64,000 nt of DNA. It comes from Candidatus Falkowbacteria bacterium S5_I03. Lineage in GTDB: Bacteria; Patescibacteriota; Patescibacteriia; Patescibacteriales; UBA12465. This document shows positions 6,692 through 16,205 of the stretch, one piece after another (position 1 is the stretch's first letter; every line of letters begins with the position of its first letter). The position numbers and the translations under genes were made by a program. The DNA lies in the NCBI GenBank assembly GCA_019248265.1, contig JAEHGX010000008.1:1-64000 (forward strand), in the 5' to 3' direction. The notes under the pieces are model-generated. The model made no database searches, was not told the DNA's origin, and saw only the letters and a program-made list of their open reading frames with translations.

Positions 6692-8551
6692 TTAAACTTT
6701 AATAACGACCGGTAAAACCATTGGCCGACGCTTAGTGGAATTGAATAAGAATTGTCCAATTTCATTTCTAATTTTATTTTTAATATAGTCATCATCCGCG
6801 GCGCTAGTCGGATTCTTGTCCTTCACAATTTGTTTAACCTTCATTCTAGTCTTCTCAATCAAATCGCGATTCTCTTTCATGTGTACAAAGCCACGAGAAA
6901 TTAAATCTGGATTACCGATAATCGCACCGGTCTTGGCATCAATCGTGGCAATGATAACAATCATGCCGTCGTCCGCCATCATGCGCCGATCGCGCAAAAC
7001 AATTTCGGAGACATCGCCGATACCGAGGCCATCAACCATCACGTAATCAGTGTTTGCCTTTTCTTTTAATACCGTTGGTTGGCGGCCTTTTTGAAATTTA
7101 ATAATATTTCCATTATCCAGAACAAAAACTTGATCTTCACGAAATCCCTCACGCAGTGCTAACTTTTTAGCTTCCACTAACATGTAGTGATTAGCGTATA
7201 CCGGTAAAAAATAATCGGGCTTAATTTGTTTTAAGATGGTTTTAATATCATCAACGTTAGCGTGGCCACCGGAATGAACATCCATAATACTGCTATGAAT
7301 AACGTGATCGCTCAAACGATAAATTTGATCTTTAACTTTTTGCACCGAACGTTCATTACCGGGAATTACCGAAGAAGAAAAAATAACTACATCTGATTTC
7401 TTGATATTTATATAACGATGATTACCGTTAACAATCCGCGAGAACACGGCGTTCGACTCGCCTTGGGCGCCAGTACAAATCACCACAATTTTATTCTCCG
7501 GGTATTTGCTGATTTCTTCCACCGGAATTAAGGTGTGTTTATGGGCAGGAATATAGCCGAGTTCTTGAGCAATTTTCACATTCATCTTCATGCCATAGCC
7601 ATCAAGAATTACCTTTTTACCAATTTTTTCGGAATAGGCTAATAGGCTGGTAACGCGCTCTAGCTGGGAAGCAAAAGTGCCGATGATTACTCGACCAGGA
7701 GCTTCGCTAATTAATTTTTCTAAGTTTCCTTGGCTGGTTTTAATCGGAATTCTTTCTTTAGAATAAGCAACGCCCAAACTTTCCAACATTAAAATACGGG
7801 GGGAAGGGAGTTTGGCTAATTCTTCATAGCCGACAACGCCGCCCTCCATTGGATCGCCTTCAATCATCCAATCTCCGGGATGAATTACGGTGCCATGCGG
7901 TGTTTGAATAATTACGCCGACGGCATCAATGATAGAATGCTCAACTTTAAAAAAGCTGATTTGAAATTTTCCTAAACTTATTTTTTGATCGATAGAATCA
8001 ATGACGATTGTCTTTAAATTCTTAGTCGTCCCGCGCTTATAATCTTCCTGGCGGTGCTTAATCATTGCTAAGGTCAATTTGCGGCCGATAATCGGCGGGT
8101 TACCCAACTGCTCCAATAGAATTGGGGCGGCACCGATATGGTCAAGGTGGCCATGACTAAAAATGACACCGCGGATATTCTTTTCCTTGCCGCGCAAAGA
8201 GGCGACATTAGGAACAATGTAATCGATGCCAGGCATATCTTCGTCAGCAAACTGCATGCCCATATCCAATATGATAATATCATTATCATATTCAAAAACG
8301 GTGCAATTGCGACCGACTTCCTCCTGCCCGCCAAGCGGACAAATTTTTAATCCTGAGCCGCTCGGTGCCGATTTAAAATTAGGCACAAATTTAGGCCTTG
8401 GAGCTCTTAATTTAGCCGCCGGCTTACCAACAGCTGGTGTGGGGGTGCTAGCAACTTTTATAATTCTGCTGGTTTCGACGCGACGCGAAGAATTACTAAC
8501 AAAATTTCTTCTCGACGAGTTCGTCGGAACATTCTGATTCTTTACAAACAT
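6692..8551 (-). CDS. rnj: Ribonuclease J
   Basis: 619 residues. A basic, low-complexity N-terminal extension of about 65 residues (Ser/Arg then Pro/Ala/Lys rich) precedes a metallo-beta-lactamase/beta-CASP core. The metal motif HGHLDH lies at 133-138, LDMGMQF just before it and DVHSGGHA further on. The C-terminal RNase J domain ends near KRRPMVLPVVIKV. RNase J is a 5'-to-3' exonuclease and endonuclease that matures and degrades RNA, including 16S ends. Typical RNase J is about 555 residues; the surplus is the N-terminal tail, which could bind RNA or ribosomes. It is the last gene of the infC-led minus-strand run. Confidence 0.93.
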   Translation of the reverse strand: MFVKNQNVPTNSSRRNFVSNSSRRVETSRIIKVASTPTPAVGKPAAKLRAPRPKFVPNFKSAPSGSGLKICPLGGQEEVGRNCTVFEYDNDIIILDMGMQFADEDMPGIDYIVPNVASLRGKEKNIRGVIFSHGHLDHIGAAPILLEQLGNPPIIGRKLTLAMIKHRQEDYKRGTTKNLKTIVIDSIDQKISLGKFQISFFKVEHSIIDAVGVIIQTPHGTVIHPGDWMIEGDPMEGGVVGYEELAKLPSPRILMLESLGVAYSKERIPIKTSQGNLEKLISEAPGRVIIGTFASQLERVTSLLAYSEKIGKKVILDGYGMKMNVKIAQELGYIPAHKHTLIPVEEISKYPENKIVVICTGAQGESNAVFSRIVNGNHRYINIKKSDVVIFSSSVIPGNERSVQKVKDQIYRLSDHVIHSSIMDVHSGGHANVDDIKTILKQIKPDYFLPVYANHYMLVEAKKLALREGFREDQVFVLDNGNIIKFQKGRQPTVLKEKANTDYVMVDGLGIGDVSEIVLRDRRMMADDGMIVIIATIDAKTGAIIGNPDLISRGFVHMKENRDLIEKTRMKVKQIVKDKNPTSAADDDYIKNKIRNEIGQFLFNSTKRRPMVLPVVIKV

Positions 8552-8592
8552 GTGTTTTGTATTAAGTTTTATGAGTTATTTGAGCCTAGTTA

Positions 8593-10374
8593 TTACCAGG
8601 TCAATTTTTTATGAGTTTTTATATACCAATCAGAGACGTGGCTAAAGCGATCGGCCGGCTCAATAATAGTCTGGCCGGAAAACCCTTTAATCTTTTTGCT
8701 CTGAACATAAGTATAGGTTGGCGAATATAAGAAAATAGCGGGAATTTCAGAACTAACAATTTCTTGAAAGCGTTGATATTTGGCAATACGGTCAGTGTCG
8801 GAAACATTACCTTTAGCTTCAGTTAATAATTTATCAACTTCATCATTACTATAACCGGCGATATTCAATCCCTTGGCGCCAATTTGCGTGGAATGCCAAA
8901 AGGCGGAAACATCTGGATCGCCGCCAACGGCTTGACCATAAAGCAAAGCTTCAAAATCACGATTTTTAATAATGTTAGCTGCCTGCTCTAAAGGAATTAT
9001 TTTTAATTCTACTTGGATGCCGGCCGCTGACCAATCTGCTTGAATTTTGTTAGCCACGGCGACGTTGCTATTTAAATCAATGACCGTAAGTACGATATTT
9101 GTTAGCTTGCCGCTTAAACCACTTTTAGCTTCTTCACCGGAATAATCATAGCGGCTAAGGTTACTATTATAATAGGGGCTATTTTTTAAAATTGGGCTAT
9201 CGGCTGATTGATAAACGCCGGAAAAAATATCATTTAACAAGCCCTCTTTATCAATCGCTTTAGCTAAAGATGAACGGACCCCTTGATCGGCTAAAGCTTT
9301 ATTTTTATCTTTATTGAAAAATATGCCGACTATCTGCGGGCGCATCAAGTCAAACATATTGGCGGAGTCCTTAACCAAAAGTTCATGGCGCTCGTTAAAC
9401 GGAAGATAGCTTAAACCATCGAGTTGATTATTATCGAAGCTTTTGATAGCTTCGGTATAGTCTGGAAAGAATTTAAAATTGATATTCTTAATATACGGCT
9501 TTTGGTCGTAATAATCTTCATTTAACTCCAAATGATATTCTTTCAAATCACCGCTTTTGCTTTTAACTAAAGATTTAAATTTATAAGGACCGGAACCGAT
9601 TGGCTTTAAATTAAGATCAGTTAAACTGGCAGCATCCGGACTGATATTCTCCCAAAGACTTTTAGGCATTACCCCAAAAGTTAACATTTCCAAGAAGGGC
9701 GCATAAGCTTCCGGCAAAATAAACTTAAGTGTTTGCGCGTCAATCTTTTCCGCGCTGACATTTAATAACTCTGTTCTCAGCGGTGAGCGATAATTTTCAT
9801 CTTTTATCAAACCGACAGTAAAAATAACATCGTCAGCTGTTAATGGTTCGCCGGTATGCCACTTGGCATTATTTTTTAAAACTACAGTGTATTCCTTGCC
9901 ATCGGCTGAAATTTGATAACTAGCAACTAAATCAGGAATAATTGTTCCGCTAGTATCGTATTTAAAAAGCGAAGAATAAATTAAACGGCTTAAATCATTA
10001 TCCACGTCACGGCTAGTAGCGTAAAGCGGATTAATCGTTTTAGGATAACCAATAATCGCCTCTGTATAAATACCGCCATCCGCCGGGGTATACTGAAGGT
10101 GGCTGCGGACAAAAACCGTCCCTAAATAAATAATGTTAACAATGGCTAGAATGCCAAAAATTTTAATAAATAAATATTCTTTCGGATTTAAAAATTTGGG
10201 TAGATGTTTAAATTGGCTGCCGGTCGGAATTTTACGCGGAGAGAGGGAATAGACCAATTTTTTGTCTATCTCAGACTGACTAACGCGTCCCGGTTTTTTA
10301 AAAACGCCAAAAATAGAAAGAGCCTGGTACCCCCTTGCAAAATACGAAAAAATTTTAGTTTTCAGTGAAGACAC
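8593..10374 (-). CDS. Membrane-anchored extracytoplasmic peptide-binding protein (SBP family 5)
   Basis: 593 residues starting at GTG (10374). A basic N-terminus of about 65 residues leads into one transmembrane helix (about 68-92). The rest matches ABC-type solute-binding family 5 (OppA/DppA): INPLYATSRDVDND near 115, a middle segment KWHTGEPLTADDVIFT and a C-terminal region ending in FLYSPTYTYV. The protein is probably tethered by its helix, because there is no lipobox. It should bind peptides or related solutes outside the membrane. No permease or ATPase genes lie in this window, so its transporter partner is unlinked or absent. It starts 10 bp after secG in the same operon. Confidence 0.82.
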   Translation of the reverse strand: MSSLKTKIFSYFARGYQALSIFGVFKKPGRVSQSEIDKKLVYSLSPRKIPTGSQFKHLPKFLNPKEYLFIKIFGILAIVNIIYLGTVFVRSHLQYTPADGGIYTEAIIGYPKTINPLYATSRDVDNDLSRLIYSSLFKYDTSGTIIPDLVASYQISADGKEYTVVLKNNAKWHTGEPLTADDVIFTVGLIKDENYRSPLRTELLNVSAEKIDAQTLKFILPEAYAPFLEMLTFGVMPKSLWENISPDAASLTDLNLKPIGSGPYKFKSLVKSKSGDLKEYHLELNEDYYDQKPYIKNINFKFFPDYTEAIKSFDNNQLDGLSYLPFNERHELLVKDSANMFDLMRPQIVGIFFNKDKNKALADQGVRSSLAKAIDKEGLLNDIFSGVYQSADSPILKNSPYYNSNLSRYDYSGEEAKSGLSGKLTNIVLTVIDLNSNVAVANKIQADWSAAGIQVELKIIPLEQAANIIKNRDFEALLYGQAVGGDPDVSAFWHSTQIGAKGLNIAGYSNDEVDKLLTEAKGNVSDTDRIAKYQRFQEIVSSEIPAIFLYSPTYTYVQSKKIKGFSGQTIIEPADRFSHVSDWYIKTHKKLTW

Positions 10375-10384
10375 ACTTTAAGCT

Positions 10385-10609
10385 TTAAGCTTTTATCCAA
10401 ATAGTGCCCAAAGAAACGAGCACAAAAAGAGCGGCTAATATGATAGTTAAAAGATGTAATTTCTTTTCAATTCCTCTTTTGGTTAAATAGACTCCACTGC
10501 CACCACCGCCAAAAACCCCGCCGACACCGCCGCCGCGATTTTGTAGCAAAATAGCAATTGTCAAAACAATCGCGATGACCAGTTGAGCTATTTTAAGCCA
10601 GAAAATCAT
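10385..10609 (-). CDS. secG: Preprotein translocase subunit SecG
   Basis: 74 residues with two hydrophobic helices (about 3-22 and 52-72) joined by the Gly-rich turn RGGGVGGVFGGGGSGVY, the signature of SecG. It is the accessory subunit of the SecYEG channel and sits in the inner membrane. It lies 3 bp after rplT and before the solute-binding protein gene. Confidence 0.9.
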   Translation of the reverse strand: MIFWLKIAQLVIAIVLTIAILLQNRGGGVGGVFGGGGSGVYLTKRGIEKKLHLLTIILAALFVLVSLGTIWIKA

Positions 10610-10612
10610 ATA

Positions 10613-10960
10613 TTACTGCTTTATTTTATTTATAATGGCGATAAACGCCTCTTTGTTATTTACGGCTAAATCGGCAAAAATCTTCCGATCAACAGCAATG
10701 TTGTTCTTTTTTAAAGCATCAATAAAACGAGAGTAAGAAAAACCGTGTTCTCTAACAAAAGCGCTGATTTTAATCTGCCATAAAGAACGCATGGTTCTTT
10801 TCTTCTTGCGACGATCAACGAAAGCATGAGCTCCCGCCTTAGTTCTGGCAGTTCTCGCTAATTTAATTAAATTTTTGCGGCCCCATTTATAACCTTTAAC
10901 GGCCTTTAACAAATTTCTTCTTTTTTTGACATGGGTAGTACCACGTTTTACTCTAGGCAT
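10613..10960 (-). CDS. rplT: 50S ribosomal protein L20
   Basis: 115 residues, the standard length. The N-terminus MPRVKRGTTHVKKRRNLLK and the central RTARTKAGAHAFVDRRKKKR are the conserved RNA-binding helices, followed by the globular domain with ALKKNNIAVDRKIFADLA. It binds 23S rRNA early in large-subunit assembly. It sits in the classic infC-rpmI-rplT order. Confidence 0.97.
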   Translation of the reverse strand: MPRVKRGTTHVKKRRNLLKAVKGYKWGRKNLIKLARTARTKAGAHAFVDRRKKKRTMRSLWQIKISAFVREHGFSYSRFIDALKKNNIAVDRKIFADLAVNNKEAFIAIINKIKQ

Positions 10961-10981
10961 ATTATCTAGTAAGAATTAGGA

Positions 10982-11179
10982 TTAATTATAAGGGGTAAGG
11001 GCTTTAATAGTTCTCGTTAAAGTCTTGGTAGTGGAAATATCGAGTCTTTTTTGACGACCGACATTACCGGTTTCGCGAGAATTAAAATGATCTTGACCAG
11101 CTTTTCTTTGTATCAGCTTATCATTTCCAGTCTTCTTGAAACGTTTAACGGTTGCTTTATGCGTTTTTATTTTTGGCAT
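10982..11179 (-). CDS. rpmI: 50S ribosomal protein L35
   Basis: 65 residues when started at the ATG at 11179, giving the canonical MPKIKTHKATVKRFKKTGN. An upstream in-frame codon would add ten hydrophobic residues never seen in L35, so it is rejected as the start. The protein is small and basic, and the motif NSRETGNVGRQKR is typical apart from the usual HILTKK stretch, which reads AGQDHF here. Second gene of the infC operon. Confidence 0.95.
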   Translation of the reverse strand: MPKIKTHKATVKRFKKTGNDKLIQRKAGQDHFNSRETGNVGRQKRLDISTTKTLTRTIKALTPYN

Positions 11180-11227
11180 ATATTCCAGATTAAAAAAACA
11201 GGCAATCACCTGAATTTAGGATTTTTT

Positions 11228-11782
11228 TTACTTTTTATTGATTAGTATTATAGTAAATCTTCCGCCTTGATTTGTCAAGGGCTGTTCAACCTCGGTTTTT
11301 AATTCGGTATTGGCCTGTAATTTAGACACAAAACTATTCATAATTTCCGCTGCTTTTCGAGGATATTGTCTTTCGCGTCCTTTTAATATTAGCTCTACCT
11401 TTATTTTATTATCTTTGGCCAAAAACTTTTCCGCCTGGTCTTTGCGCATATTTAAATCGTGTTCGCTAATTCGGAAAGACAATCTAATGTTCTTAGTTTC
11501 CACCTTTTTTTGTTGCATCTTCTGCTTATGCGCCATTTTCTCCTTTTCGTATTTAAGTTGATTCAAGTTAACAATTTTAACTACTGGCGGGTTGGCCTTG
11601 GGATTTACCTCTACTAAATCCAAATCAGCGTCTTGAGCGAGCTTTAAGGCGGCTTCAATCGTAATTTTACCGATTGCCTCGTCATTTTCATCAATTAAAA
11701 AAACCTCCGGCACTTTAATTTGAAGATTGGACCTGAAGGTTGGCTCTTCTTTTCTTTCTACTCTGTGAAATTTGATACGCAT
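11228..11782 (-). CDS. infC: Translation initiation factor IF-3
   Basis: 184 residues. The N-terminal domain (FLIDENDEAIGKITIEAALKLAQDADLDLVEV) is joined by a Lys/Glu-rich helix (about 76-95) to the C-terminal domain with KNIRLSFRISEHDLNMR and VELILKGRERQYP. IF-3 prevents premature subunit joining and checks start codons. That is of interest here because most genes lack Shine-Dalgarno sequences. First gene of the operon infC-rpmI-rplT-secG-SBP-rnj, behind a good promoter divergent from that of 16S rRNA. Confidence 0.96.
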   Translation of the reverse strand: MRIKFHRVERKEEPTFRSNLQIKVPEVFLIDENDEAIGKITIEAALKLAQDADLDLVEVNPKANPPVVKIVNLNQLKYEKEKMAHKQKMQQKKVETKNIRLSFRISEHDLNMRKDQAEKFLAKDNKIKVELILKGRERQYPRKAAEIMNSFVSKLQANTELKTEVEQPLTNQGGRFTIILINKK

Positions 11783-11811
11783 GGATATTTTTACAAGTTT
11801 ATTATAATTAC

Positions 11812-11840
11812 TTTATATCTTAAAACTAGCTAAAAGTCAA
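11812..11840 (-). promoter_or_regulatory. Promoter of infC operon
   Basis: On the minus strand TTGACT (11840-11835), 17 nt and TATAAA (11817-11812) precede infC by about 30 bp. It is divergent from the rRNA promoter, and the two -35 boxes are only 26 bp apart. Confidence 0.65.
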
Positions 11841-11866
11841 ATAAAATCAAGGATAAAGGGCTCCTC

Positions 11867-11895
11867 TTGACAGACATTTTTTATTAGTATAAAAT
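11867..11895 (+). promoter_or_regulatory. rRNA promoter
   Basis: A perfect TTGACA (11867-11872), a 17-nt spacer and TAAAAT (11890-11895) give a leader of about 225 nt before the 16S gene. The leader holds several hairpins, including one with arms GAAGATTC/GAATCTTC closed by GCAA. Confidence 0.7.
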
Positions 11896-12028
11896 GGGGT
11901 TATTAAAAATAAAACAGAATAGAAAATAAAAAACAAGATAAATTTTATTATCTCTGTTTTTTTCTGTCTATCTCGGACCTTAAAAAATCAATAGTACTAA
12001 ACAATCATGGTGATGGTTAATTTTGATG

Positions 12029-12047
12029 CTAATTGGCATCGATTCGG
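12029..12047 (+). other. 5' arm of the 16S pre-rRNA processing stem
   Basis: CTAATTGGCATCGATTCGG in the leader pairs along its full 19 nt with CCGAATTGGTGCCAATTAG at 13709-13727, using two G-U pairs. The two arms bring the ends of 16S together, the arrangement cut by RNase III in bacterial pre-16S RNA. Confidence 0.8.
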
Positions 12048-12128
12048 ATAACAAAAATTTTGTCCGTTTTTAAAACGGAATCTTATATAGAAGATTCGCA
12101 AGAATCTTCAAAATTAGAGTCAATCAAA

Positions 12129-13612
<1,484 letters not shown>

Positions 13613-13708
13613 TAGGGAGAACAATTCTTCTTTTCCACGTGGAAAGAAGAGTTAGTCGCCTCTAACTTAGTGTTAGAGTGGCTATATTCTTCGGAATTAT
13701 AGCAAAAA

Positions 13709-13727
13709 CCGAATTGGTGCCAATTAG
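13709..13727 (+). other. 3' arm of the 16S pre-rRNA processing stem
   Basis: Partner of the arm at 12029-12047. The spacer between the 16S 3' end and this arm contains further hairpins (TTCTTTCC-type arms at about 13628-13651, and TCTAAC/GTTAGA at 13662-13678). Confidence 0.8.
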
Positions 13728-13757
13728 ACTCACAATTCATTGCATGATTGTCAAAAG

Positions 13758-13782
13758 ACCACCCGTAAAAGGTGGTTTTTTG
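13758..13782 (+). terminator. Intrinsic terminator ending the 16S transcript
   Basis: ACCACC/GGTGGT with an 8-10 nt loop is followed by a run of T. It lies about 145 bp after 16S and 30 bp beyond the processing arm, showing that the transcript ends without a 23S gene. Confidence 0.85.
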
Positions 13783-13825
13783 TTGTGATAATAGCCATAA
13801 TTAGTGATTTAAGGCCCAATAATCA

Positions 13826-13854
13826 TTGACATTATTAAGAAAATGTGATATATT
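13826..13854 (+). promoter_or_regulatory. Promoter of the membrane protein/Nudix operon
   Basis: A perfect TTGACA (13826-13831), 17 nt and TATATT (13849-13854). The first stem arm of the leader begins 38 nt after the -10 box, almost the same spacing as at 59153-59221. Confidence 0.7.
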
Positions 13855-13891
13855 TAAAAGTTAGACTTTGGTCTTTAACAAACAGGTTAAC

Positions 13892-13956
13892 TCAAATTAA
13901 TTACTAAGGATATCTTCTTTACACAAGATAGAAGGTGTTTTTAGTAATTAATTTGA
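13892..13956 (+). promoter_or_regulatory. Structured leader element, copy A
   Basis: The perfect 16-bp inverted repeat TCAAATTAATTACTAA (13892-13907) / TTAGTAATTAATTTGA (13941-13956) encloses a 33-nt loop that itself can pair TATCTT with AAGATA. The start codon follows 26 nt later. The 12-nt core ATTAATTACTAA, its complement and the loop start GAT..TCTTC recur in the leader at 59220-59287, where the outer base pairs differ but still pair. Confidence 0.6.
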
Positions 13957-13982
13957 ATGTATAACCTTAAAAACAAATTGTC

Positions 13983-14255
13983 ATGGAAGAGAAAACCATT
14001 TTTGTTAAGTTGCGTCGGATTGCACAAATATTTTTTTCACTAATAGCTGTATTTGTGACTATCTTTTTGACCTTGGCGACATGGAGCGCTGAACCATATG
14101 CCCCAATTTTCTTAAAATGTCTTGTTACTTTTATTGTATTTGTGCTCTGTTCTTGCGTAAGTATAGTTATATTTAATGCCTTATTTGGAAAAAGAAAAAA
14201 CACAGCAACCCACAAACAACGTAAAAGAAAAACAAAAAAATCCACCGCGCAATGA
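13983..14255 (+). CDS. Small membrane protein with basic tail (unknown function)
   Basis: 90 residues with two predicted transmembrane helices (about 16-34 and 41-66) and a strongly basic C-terminal tail (KRKNTATHKQRKRKTKKS). I do not recognise a family. The ATG at 13983 follows the structured leader. The stop TGA overlaps the ATG of the Nudix gene by four bases (ATGA), so the two are translationally coupled. Tail and helices suggest an inner-membrane protein with a cytoplasmic nucleic-acid- or phospholipid-contacting tail, but that is inference. Confidence 0.6.
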   Translation: MEEKTIFVKLRRIAQIFFSLIAVFVTIFLTLATWSAEPYAPIFLKCLVTFIVFVLCSCVSIVIFNALFGKRKNTATHKQRKRKTKKSTAQ

Positions 14256-14770
14256 AACACTATGCGATTGAAAATGATGCTCCGGTTGACCTGGAAAAAA
14301 TGAAGCAAGATGGTTTTATGCCAGAAAATGAGTACCGCTCCGCCAATGCTAACCTGGTGTTAGCTTGCCACGATGTATTCATCAAATATGCCGATGGCAT
14401 ACTACTTGTTAAGCGTAAAACCAAACCGGCTATTAATGTCTGGTGGCCCCTCGGCGGTCGGATTCTTAAAGGATTCTCTAATGAAGAATCCTTAAGTAAA
14501 CGAGTCGAGTCCGAATGCGGGCTTAAATTAACCAACATCCAGGAAATCGGATGTTCCCGGGTAATTCTCGGAACCGATCCCTTCGGACATGGGAAAGGCG
14601 TTGATGCGATTGCGGTCGTCTTCTACGCCGAAAGTATTGGTAATTTAAATTTGGATCAATTTCATTTTGATCCGCAAATAATTACTCCTGCAACCTACAC
14701 GGAAGAATTCCGTGAAACTCTTCACCCGTATGTGCGGGACTATATGGATATCGCCATTGCTAAATTATAA
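14252..14770 (+). CDS. Nudix-fold hydrolase with degenerate Nudix box
   Basis: 172 residues with the Nudix layout. VFIKYADGILLVKRKTKP leads to WWPLGGRILKGF, then a helix ending RVESECGL. The canonical GX5EX7REUXEEXGU box is eroded: the GE after the first Gly reads GF, RE reads KR and EE reads SE. GDP-mannose mannosyl hydrolases and some DUF4916-like relatives also have altered boxes, so activity on a nucleotide sugar or similar substrate is possible, but canonical pyrophosphatase activity is doubtful. It overlaps the preceding membrane protein gene and is followed by a strong terminator. Confidence 0.68.
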   Translation: MKHYAIENDAPVDLEKMKQDGFMPENEYRSANANLVLACHDVFIKYADGILLVKRKTKPAINVWWPLGGRILKGFSNEESLSKRVESECGLKLTNIQEIGCSRVILGTDPFGHGKGVDAIAVVFYAESIGNLNLDQFHFDPQIITPATYTEEFRETLHPYVRDYMDIAIAKL

Positions 14771-14792
14771 AGCAAAACGATAAACAAAATTA

Positions 14793-14832
14793 AAAGAGCG
14801 ACCAATCAAACGGCCGCTCTTCTTTTTTTTAA
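14793..14832 (+). terminator. Intrinsic terminator of the membrane protein/Nudix operon
   Basis: AAGAGCG/CGCTCTT, with a 14-nt loop, is followed by CTTTTTTTT. It separates this operon from the convergent gene at 14837-16204. Confidence 0.85.
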
Positions 14833-14836
14833 AAAA

Positions 14837-16204
14837 TTATCTTTTGGTAACTATTCCGCTCTTAGAATCAACTTCAACAATATCGCCATTCTTTAAAATC
14901 TTGGTTACATTTTTAATCCCAATAACACAAGGCTTTTTCATTTCTCTAGCGACAATGGCGGCATGGCAGGAAATGCCTCCTTCCTCGGTTATAAATGCTC
15001 CCGCTTTGCTCATTAACGGTAAAAATTCGGGACGAGTCATTGAGGTAACTAAAATATCTCCGGATTTAAAATCCTTTATTCCGGCTTGGGCGTTTAAGAC
15101 AACCTTTACCCTGCCGGTATATATACCCGGGCTAGCCGATACGCCACGTAAAATATTTTCTCCGTCTTTATTATTTAACGATAAAACTGATTCAAAAATC
15201 TTTTCACTGACATCGATATATCCTGGGCTGGACATCAATCCTAAGCGCCTGTGATTTTTTTCATATTCAGCTGCAGCGTTTAAATATGATAATTGTTTAT
15301 TAACTACTAAATTTTTTACTTCATCAACCGTTAACCAGCGCAGACATTTATAACTATATTTATTTTGTCTACAAATATCTTTAAGCCACCCATCCATCAA
15401 ATCAACCGCTAAAAGCAGAAGTTCTTTCTTTTTATCTCTAACAATAGCTGCGGTTCTGGCCAGTTTTATTAAATTACGATAGTCTCGCGCTGGCGTAATT
15501 TTTGTTTTTTTAACCAAACTAGAACTGGTTTCTGTTTTTAAATCACGCAAATATTTTTTTAACCAAGCGGACGTCAATGGGGAAGGGCCGCAATATGTAT
15601 TTTGTAACCAAGAAAACTTTTTAATAAACTTTTTAAAAACTAAATCAAAATTTTTATTTTTTTTATTTAGCTGGTGCAAATAAACGCCCGCTTCAGTCAT
15701 AAAAGACGGCAGATTATCATTTATTTTATGAATCAAAAAATGAAAATCAGCTGGCCGCTTTTTGCTCAATTCTATTAAGAAGTTATCGAAGGGATAATCA
15801 AAAGAAAATAACAGATTAGTGGTATGAAAAAGGGCCGACTCTGTGTCGTCCCACCATTTGCCCAAAGCTTTTGTATTCTTTCTGCGCGCAATATGACAAA
15901 TCTTAATTGCTTGTTCTAATTCGTTCTGCAACTTTATCAAATCGCGTAAATATTCAGTGTTGCCAGTCAAAGTTTCTCTAATAATACACCGTCCAATTTT
16001 TAAAATTGTTCCACTTTTCTTAAAAAGCGTTAAATTACCATTATTAAAATCGTTTATGGCATCATCAAAAAATATGCTATACCGGCTGTCTATTTTTTTA
16101 ATTGAGGCGGCAATATAAACAGATGTAAAAAACGGATAAGCTTGAAATTGCCATTTATAAGCGTTCTGCCAATCATCTCCTATAATGGCCTGCTTCTTAT
16201 TCAT
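14837..16204 (-). CDS. Orphan PEP-utilising-enzyme mobile (phosphohistidine) domain protein
   Basis: 455 residues. The last 100 or so form the swivelling phosphohistidine domain of PEP synthase, PPDK and EI. ASPGIYTGRVKVV is followed by GDILVTSMTRPEFLPLM and the catalytic GGISCHAAIVARE with His414. The first 340 residues are helical, rich in Lys, Phe and Trp, and match no domain I can name. There is neither an ATP-grasp nor a PEP-binding barrel domain, so phosphoryl transfer would need partner proteins. Similar stand-alone proteins are common in CPR genomes and have no known function. It lies 1 bp after trpS, so the two form an operon. Confidence 0.7.
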   Translation of the reverse strand: MNKKQAIIGDDWQNAYKWQFQAYPFFTSVYIAASIKKIDSRYSIFFDDAINDFNNGNLTLFKKSGTILKIGRCIIRETLTGNTEYLRDLIKLQNELEQAIKICHIARRKNTKALGKWWDDTESALFHTTNLLFSFDYPFDNFLIELSKKRPADFHFLIHKINDNLPSFMTEAGVYLHQLNKKNKNFDLVFKKFIKKFSWLQNTYCGPSPLTSAWLKKYLRDLKTETSSSLVKKTKITPARDYRNLIKLARTAAIVRDKKKELLLLAVDLMDGWLKDICRQNKYSYKCLRWLTVDEVKNLVVNKQLSYLNAAAEYEKNHRRLGLMSSPGYIDVSEKIFESVLSLNNKDGENILRGVSASPGIYTGRVKVVLNAQAGIKDFKSGDILVTSMTRPEFLPLMSKAGAFITEEGGISCHAAIVAREMKKPCVIGIKNVTKILKNGDIVEVDSKSGIVTKR

Positions 16205-16205
16205 A

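Noticed and set aside
10982-11209. Longer L35 start at 11209
   Set aside because: It adds a ten-residue hydrophobic leader not seen in L35; ATG at 11179 gives the canonical N-terminus.
13871-13886. boxA-like GTCTTTAACAAACAG
   Set aside because: It resembles an rRNA antitermination boxA but lies after the 16S terminator, ahead of a protein operon; no boxB or rRNA follows.
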